64,000 nucleotides of DNA, from positions 957,314-1,021,313 of the forward strand of contig JACAXG010000080.1 of the NCBI GenBank assembly GCA_018881555.1. The letters run 5' to 3'. This document shows, piece after piece, positions 58,401-64,000 of the stretch. The notes beneath the pieces are model-generated. The model had not been told where the DNA came from, did no database searches, and saw only the letters and a list, made by a program, of their open reading frames with translations. This DNA comes from Amblyornis subalaris (Eukaryota > Chordata > Aves > Passeriformes > Ptilonorhynchidae). The position numbers and the translations under genes are program-made. Numbering within the stretch: the stretch's first letter is position 1; every line of letters begins with the position of its first letter.

Positions 58401-58959
58401 TGCTGAATTATGTGGATAAACAGTGGTCCTGATGTAGCCAGCTCCCAGCAGGACATGCAGGTGTTGGGACAGACAGACCCAGTCTAGCACAAGCAAAGTA
58501 GAGCTGAAAANCCCGAACAGGACAGTTCACGTCCATCTTTGATGAAATTTGACAAGGTGTTCAGAAAAAGTTTCGGGTCAGAATTCTATTTAGGCCATGG
58601 ATGAACCNGATCCAGGCCACAACCTTCTTTGTGTCTTCTGGAGTCCAGTTTGAGCAATGCTTCTAATTTCCAAACCCTATTTCTGCTCAAAAACCCCATT
58701 GGTTCTACGCCCAACTCTGCTCAGCTCAGGCTGGACGTTTTGGTAAACACAAGACCTTTATTCAACTTCCAAGATAAGGGACTTCAACAGAATACTCTCC
58801 AGGCTGCTTTTGGTCACTGGAACTCCCTGACCCTCTCCCTCCCTTGGCTCCGGCACATGGAATTAGCTGTGGTTGGGGCAGACAGGTCAGGAGAGGGAAG
58901 ATTTGTGGGTTAATGGGATACCGTTCTGATCAGGGAGATTAGGTTACAAGGCCGTGCCT

Positions 58960-59240
58960 TTGGACACTGCCTTCTTCAGCGTGGCACTTCAGTTTACAGC
59001 TGGGGATTTCTCCTAATTAGATTGTACTCTTAATTATTTATGGCCTATATTATCTGCAGAGGCTGCCCAAAACCTAAGCCTTAATAAGGATAATTGGCAT
59101 AATCATATTTTTCCCCTCTTTTGTAAAGCACCTTGAGCCTTGCTGATGAGAAATGCTAGGATGTGATTAGATGCTTAATGAAAATTTATCACTAAAAAGT
59201 GGAATAAAAATGAAAAATGAACTAAAATGGANTTTTCTAT
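58960..59240. promoter_or_regulatory. Candidate non-coding regulatory element or ancient repeat
   Basis: An AT-rich block with cttaattatttatggcc, ccttaataaggataattggc, tgtaaagcaccttgagc and gatgtgattagatgc. The tgtaaagcaccttgag segment resembles the 3' tail of old CR1/L3-type repeats, so it may be an exapted ancient repeat. Low confidence. Confidence 0.22.
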
Positions 59241-59839
59241 TTTATACTGCATTAGGGCTTAATCGAAGATCATTTACCACAGGTAACACTGAAAATTTTA
59301 ACCTGAAAATGGAGTGAGCATCTTCTTTATGTATGTCATGATGGGAGAGTGCACGTGAGGATGCCAAGGACCAGAGTCTGAGCCTAGATGTCATGAGAAG
59401 TCCAAACAGCTCCCCAGGAGCCTGAAATATGGAAGTGCTGGGCTCCTCCAGCACATGCAGCTAGTCCTCGGCTGCTTCCAGCACCAAGAAAAGCAGTGGG
59501 TGTTTAACACCACCCAAGTTCCACCACAGCTCCTCCACGCTAAAGATTTGGCCTTCTAGCGCTCACTTTCCTCAAAAAGTACCCTGGAATTGAGGCAGAT
59601 GGGATTCGAGCTGCTCAGATCATGTGGCAAAAGTCACAATGGAGATTTACAGCCCTACCTGACTCAGGCTGTGAATGAAAGGCACAATCCCTCGTACCGG
59701 GGATGGCCAAACCCAGGNACGGATGCAAAACCTTTAACCCTTTGAGGATTATCACCCTCCAGTTTTGCTCTCTGAAAGCTCAAAGCAGGAGGATTTGGAG
59801 ACGTTTCTGCTTCACTGCGAGCTGGGGCAGGTGCGGGTG

Positions 59840-60540
59840 CGCTCCTGCGGGGTCTGGCGCCGGCAGGAGGAGAAGGACAGCGCAGGGACCGTCTGCGGCC
59901 GGGGCAGAGGCTGCGGGTGACAAAACATCCCCCGCACCACCTGGACCTGACAATGGAGCCGGGAAGGGGCCGGACAGGGCACCCGGGAAGGCTCTCACAC
60001 CGACCCCAGTCCCACACCCCCCCGGCAGCCCCGCAGCCTCGCCGCCTCCCCACGACCAGCCGGACCCCAGACCCCCCGAACGGCGCGGGCTGAGCCCCAG
60101 AACCGCCCCCCGGCCCGGGCAGGGAGGAGCGGGAGATCCCCGTGAGGGCAGCGGGAGGCTCGGCTCCCCCGCCCCGCCTCGGGGGGCCCGTCCCGGGCGG
60201 CGCTCGGAGGGGCAGCCCCGGCCTCTCCCCGCCGGGCGCCGGCCTCGCCCCGCGGCCGCCCCGCCCCGCGCCCCGCAGCGCTTACCCCGCGGCGCCGGCC
60301 CCCGCGGCCGCCCGCACCTCCATCCCGGGCCGCTCCCCGCGGCTCGCGCGGCGCTGGGGGACGCCGGGCGGCTCCGGGCAGGGCCCCCCGCGGGTGCAGC
60401 GGGGAACTTTCAGCAGGCGGCTGCAACTACGGCGCCCGGCATCCCCCGGCGGGCGGCGAGCGGTGCCGGCCGGGAGCTGTAGTTCCGCTCGGCGCGGGGG
60501 AGCGCCTCGGCCCCGGGGGGAATCGGGGAATCGCGGAAGC
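59840..60540 (-). promoter_or_regulatory. Second CpG island: distal promoter
   Basis: About 0.7 kb of very GC-rich, CpG-dense sequence. On the minus strand it contains a consensus donor (GCGGG|GTAAGCGC, exon end 60286). It could be an upstream alternative AMOT promoter about 11 kb from the main one, or the start of a separate transcript. Long ORFs on both strands (to 259 codons) are a by-product of GC-richness. Confidence 0.6.
60286..60540 (-). other. Possible distal first exon (5' end inferred)
   Basis: Defined only by the donor at 60286/60285 within the CpG island. If spliced to 33651, the two ATG-opened frames I checked would stop right at the AMOT start: one in an ATGA overlap with it, the other one base before it. 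They would then act as uORFs rather than as extensions. The upstream border is arbitrary. Confidence 0.35.
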
Positions 60541-61280
60541 ACCTGGGCTGGAAAAGAGCTCTGAGAGCATCGAGCCCAGCCTGTGACCCATCACCACCTC
60601 GTCAGCCAGACCAGAGCACTGAGTGCCACGTCCAGTCATCCCCTGGACACCTCCAGGGATGGCGACTCCAACACCTCCCCGGGCAGCCCCTTCCCCTGNC
60701 TAGTCTGCCTTTCTATGAAGAAATTCTTCCTATTATCCAACCTAAACCTCTCCTGTCCTATCACTGGTTGCTCGAGAGCAGAGCCCGACTCCCACGCTCC
60801 TGGCGGGGAGTTGTAGAAAGCAAGAGGGTCCCCCCTGAGCCTGCTGTTCTCCAGCCTGAGCCCTGCCAGCTCCCTCAGCTGCTCCTGGTGCTCCAGACCC
60901 TTCCCCACCCCATTTGCCCTTCTCCAGACATGCTCCAGNNCCTCAGTGTCCTTCCTGAACTGAGGGGCCCAGGGCTGGACACAGCACCCAAGGAGCCCCT
61001 CACCAGTGCCAGCACAGGGGGACAGTCACTGCCCNGGTCCTGCTGCCACACCATGGCTGCTACAGGCCAGGTGCCCTTGGCCTCTTATCCACCTGGGCAC
61101 ACNTGGCTCATGTTCAGGTGCTGTTGACCAACACCTCCAGCTCCTTTCCCCACAGGCACTTTCCAGCCCCTCTGCCCCAGCCTGGAGTGTTCATTCCATG
61201 GGGTTGTTGTGCCNGAAGGATTTAAGCTGTTTGCTTTTTATTTCACCNGGCTCTTAGTGTCAGCCCCCTCAACCTGCTCT
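60541..61280 (-). mobile_element. CR1 3' region fragment (about 0.7 kb) abutting the distal CpG island
   Basis: Reads as reverse-complement CR1: gaaaagagctctgagagcat, tggacacctccagggatggc, gactccaacacctccccggg, gaagaaattcttcctattat, ccaacctaaacctctcctgt, ttctccagcctgagccctgc, ctgaggggcccagggctgga, cacagcacccaaggagcccc, cacctccagctcctttcccc. Diverged and non-coding. The far end is approximate. Confidence 0.85.
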
Positions 61281-64000
61281 ATCTATTACCTTCCTCACAT
61301 CAGGAACTTTCTGCAACAGCTTTGCTCCTAATGTCTCTTCCACAGTGTTTCTGCCCAGGACCATTCTGTGCCCCAGAGATTCTCACCAAAAGCAATAAAA
61401 CTGTAAATGCCAAACTGTCAAAATATTAATAGGCAAAGCTTAAAAAAAGCCCCTGGAAACTCTCACTGAANTACTCCTCAGCTGCTGGTCATCAAGTGTA
61501 TGGCTCCTGTGCTCTCATGTTTAGATGTTTCACCCATTTTTATTCATAGGTACAATTTATTTTTATCTAAAGCTGAGTATCTCTCTGGCCCTGCTGTGCA
61601 AGGTTTGNTGTGTTGAACACACAGAGCAGTGCATCAAGCAAGCCCTGCGGAAACAAAGGACATTTTAGAGANAGGAGTAGGAAGCATCCAAAGTCAGGTG
61701 GAAAAATGCTTTTAAGCAGAGACAGCTGTGTTGACAGAGCATTATTACTCCTTGGTGTATTTGATTAAAGATAGCTTTGTTTTGTTGCTTTTGATGGAGA
61801 GAGGAAAAACCCAGCAGAGGCAGTGGCCACACACCAACCTTCCACTGTAAACACCCAGAAAGGAGGGATGGGGGAAAGTCTGTTATTGCTCCATGGGAAT
61901 CCAGCAGCAGAGGGGCCTAAGAGTGACACAAAAATGGGCCATGCTGTCACGAGGCCTTGTTTGCCGGAGCCAGACAAGGAGGATCTGTTACAAAACATGG
62001 TGGAATGTTTGTTTTTGTAGTACTGGGTTTCCAAAATCCATGGNCTTTTTGTGGCTGACAAGCCCCCTCCTTTCTTTGCCTCGTTCCTGCAGCCGTCGGA
62101 GGTCTGCACCCCTGCCTGGAAAACATGAGCACAGCACAGCAAAATGTGCATCATTCATGTGCCATCAGACAATGCTTGGGAGAGTTACAAAGGAGGGGAG
62201 GAAGAGGAGGAGGAGACCACACTGCTGCAGTTATTTGCATTATTTCGACTTTATCTGCAATAGTCACTTTTAGCTTTAAACAAGTATCTATTTCATTGCA
62301 GCTTTATCACTTCAGCATTATGGGGTGTTAATTCACACCCCCTCGTGACTAGGTGAAATTTGGAAGAGTGTGTCTGTTTTAACACATTTTCATTTTGTTT
62401 TGGTAATATTACATGCACAGAAATTAACTTAAAAAGCAGAATCTGTGTTGTGGCCTGCTGCTTACCTCAGGGATTCCCTCCANGGCCCATCCTGAATGCT
62501 TTGTGCTGTGCAGAACCTCCTGGGAAGCATCACTGCTGGGGATTCACTAGGAATCAAAACAGGCCATTGCTGCCCCACACCTCTTACTTGGATCCAGCAG
62601 CAAGATCCACAAGCAGTCCAGCTGGAGCACTGACTCTCCTCAGAGCTCTTCAGAGCAGAGCTGTGACTGTTGACNTAACCCAAAGCCAAGTCCAGGGGGA
62701 GGCTGGCGAAGTCCCAGGTTTGGTTTGGAGCCACTGTGCTCACATGTGGGTCCTGCAGCCAGCACAGGAGCCAGCACATGGCAGCCCACACGGAAATCCC
62801 AGCTCCAGGCACTGGACCCACATTGCTGGGCTGCCACTGACAGTAGCTGCAGGTCTGCCACGTGCTGAAGCCACACACAAACCTCATTGTCCAACTGCAG
62901 TTTTACTATGCTACTTTCAAGACTGCAAACTTATGGAAAGGCACATTGCAATTGTGTTTGGCTGTGGCCTCAGTTTTACCTGCCTCAGTCTTCAAAATTT
63001 CCCCTATATTCACACTAAATGCATGAGTTGCCTACTATGAGGCAAGTTCTCTAGATGACAAACACTTGATTTTTTTTTACTTGACTTGCACATTCAAAAT
63101 TTCATTTGCTTTATTACTGAGTGGCATGGAAGTTATAATAGCACATCTGTAGCAGTTTTCTTCCTCGCCAACCAAGTTCACTTTGATGGTGACTGGGTGT
63201 CTATAGAGCCGCAGGGCAAACAAAAAAGGAGATTTAGTGCAAACAGGAAAAATAGCTTCAATTCCTGATGCTCAAAGACATTTATATGCAGACCATTCTA
63301 AAAATCCAAAATAAGGACAACATACAAGCTGGGAGCACTTTAAATATGTTTATTCAGCAGCTATTACAACCAACCTCCAAAAAACTGGAGTCCCCTCTGC
63401 TTTCTGAACCGTGTCAAGTGATGAAAATGCCTCTAGGATGGAAGCTGGACAGTGCACTCCTTTCTGAGATATATGTCTAACAGGGATTAAACTCTTTGAA
63501 AAGGCAAAATATAAATATATACACTCTAAATTCACAACAACAGTTTCAACTCACTACGTTAATTCAAGTGGGGTAACAGTGGACAAACCCACATCATGTA
63601 AACTGCAGTCGGAAAATCTCTGCTCTCTCCTGCTCCAAGGTCCCGCTCCGGTTTACATTCTGGGATCTGCCTCTGGCAGAGCTGGAATACGGAAGCGCTG
63701 AAATGTTGGATCTCAGGGGCTGTGCACGGGACCGGGACGTGGGCTCTGCTCTCTACACGTTGCTCAAGGCATCCACACCAGGGAGAACCTTACCTGGGAG
63801 CAGACAGAACACAGCAATAAGGTTAATAACCCCTCTGGGATCAAACAACTTTGCTTTAGGCTTGCAACTGCAGCATTTCAAGATATATAATGAAAAAAAG
63901 TACATCAGGAATTATTGACTGAAAACGGAAGAGTTTGGCTCCACATTGATCACCGTGGTTACATGGACACTGCTGCACACAGTAAATCCTCCCTGCACCC
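61281..64000. other. Upstream flank; no gene recognised
   Basis: Non-coding by appearance. The longest ORF is 226 codons on the plus strand (62360-63040), interrupted by undetermined bases. It has no recognisable domain, no repeat match I can name and no adjoining splice signals that would make it convincing. Confidence 0.5.

Larger units (their letters stand above)
50146..59839. other. 5' flank or distal 5' intron of AMOT; no gene recognised
   Basis: If the 60-kb island is an AMOT promoter this is intron; otherwise it is intergenic. It contains a short CR1 tail (52.84-52.97 kb) and AT-rich, motif-dense blocks at about 54.95-55.42 and 58.96-59.24 kb that look like candidate regulatory elements. 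ORFs here are under about 165 codons and match nothing I recognise. Confidence 0.6.

Noticed and set aside
59703..60482. 259-codon plus-strand ORF in the second CpG island
   Set aside because: Pro/Ala/Arg/Gly-rich translation of CpG-island DNA; open frames occur on both strands and in several phases.

Overview
This window is nuclear DNA from a bird. It has large GT-AG introns, CpG-island promoters, and several 3' fragments of CR1 non-LTR retrotransposons (about 10.25, 42.4, 49.6, 52.8 and 60.5 kb). No primate- or rodent-type SINEs are visible. A passerine is plausible from the look of the CR1 copies, but the species cannot be fixed from sequence alone. There are no prokaryotic operons, CRISPR arrays, phages or recognisable tRNA/rRNA genes.

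One protein-coding gene dominates the window: angiomotin (AMOT), on the minus strand. All 11 coding exons were reconstructed. They join in consistent phase with GT...AG borders, from the ATG at 33604 to the TGA at 3184-3186. They give 2733 nt and a 910-residue protein, the p130-type isoform, which keeps every major AMOT feature: a tankyrase-type RQEPQGQE site, the LPTY and two PPEY YAP/NEDD4-binding motifs, the LATS-type V-R-S-L-S site, the coiled-coil core, the angiomotin C-terminal region and a terminal EYLI PDZ ligand. It is shorter than human AMOT (1084 aa) mainly because the Gln/His-rich and long Ala/Pro-rich tracts of mammals are nearly absent.

Layout: 1-3183 is the 3' UTR and 3' flank. 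3184-26100 holds coding exons 2-11 (coiled coil and C-terminus). 26101-32732 is an intron containing a 34-bp minisatellite. 32733-33651 is the large first coding exon. 33652-49161 is the long 5' intron. About 48.95-49.58 kb is a CpG island with a probable non-coding first exon (donor at 49162/49161) and a 60-bp tandem duplication. About 59.84-60.54 kb is a second CpG island with its own minus-strand donor (60286/60285), either a distal alternative AMOT first exon or a different minus-strand transcript. The remaining sequence to 64 kb is 5' flank or distal intron with no recognisable gene.

The most notable items beyond the gene are: (i) exon 1 is open in frame with AMOT across the splice junction, giving a possible 88-residue N-terminal extension; (ii) both CpG islands are abutted on the upstream side by same-orientation CR1 fragments; (iii) the 60-bp promoter duplication and the 34-bp intronic minisatellite; (iv) four phase-symmetric exons that could be skipped in frame; (v) AT-rich, homeodomain-motif-dense non-coding blocks upstream that look like candidate enhancers. 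I did not find a convincing previously undescribed multi-gene system.
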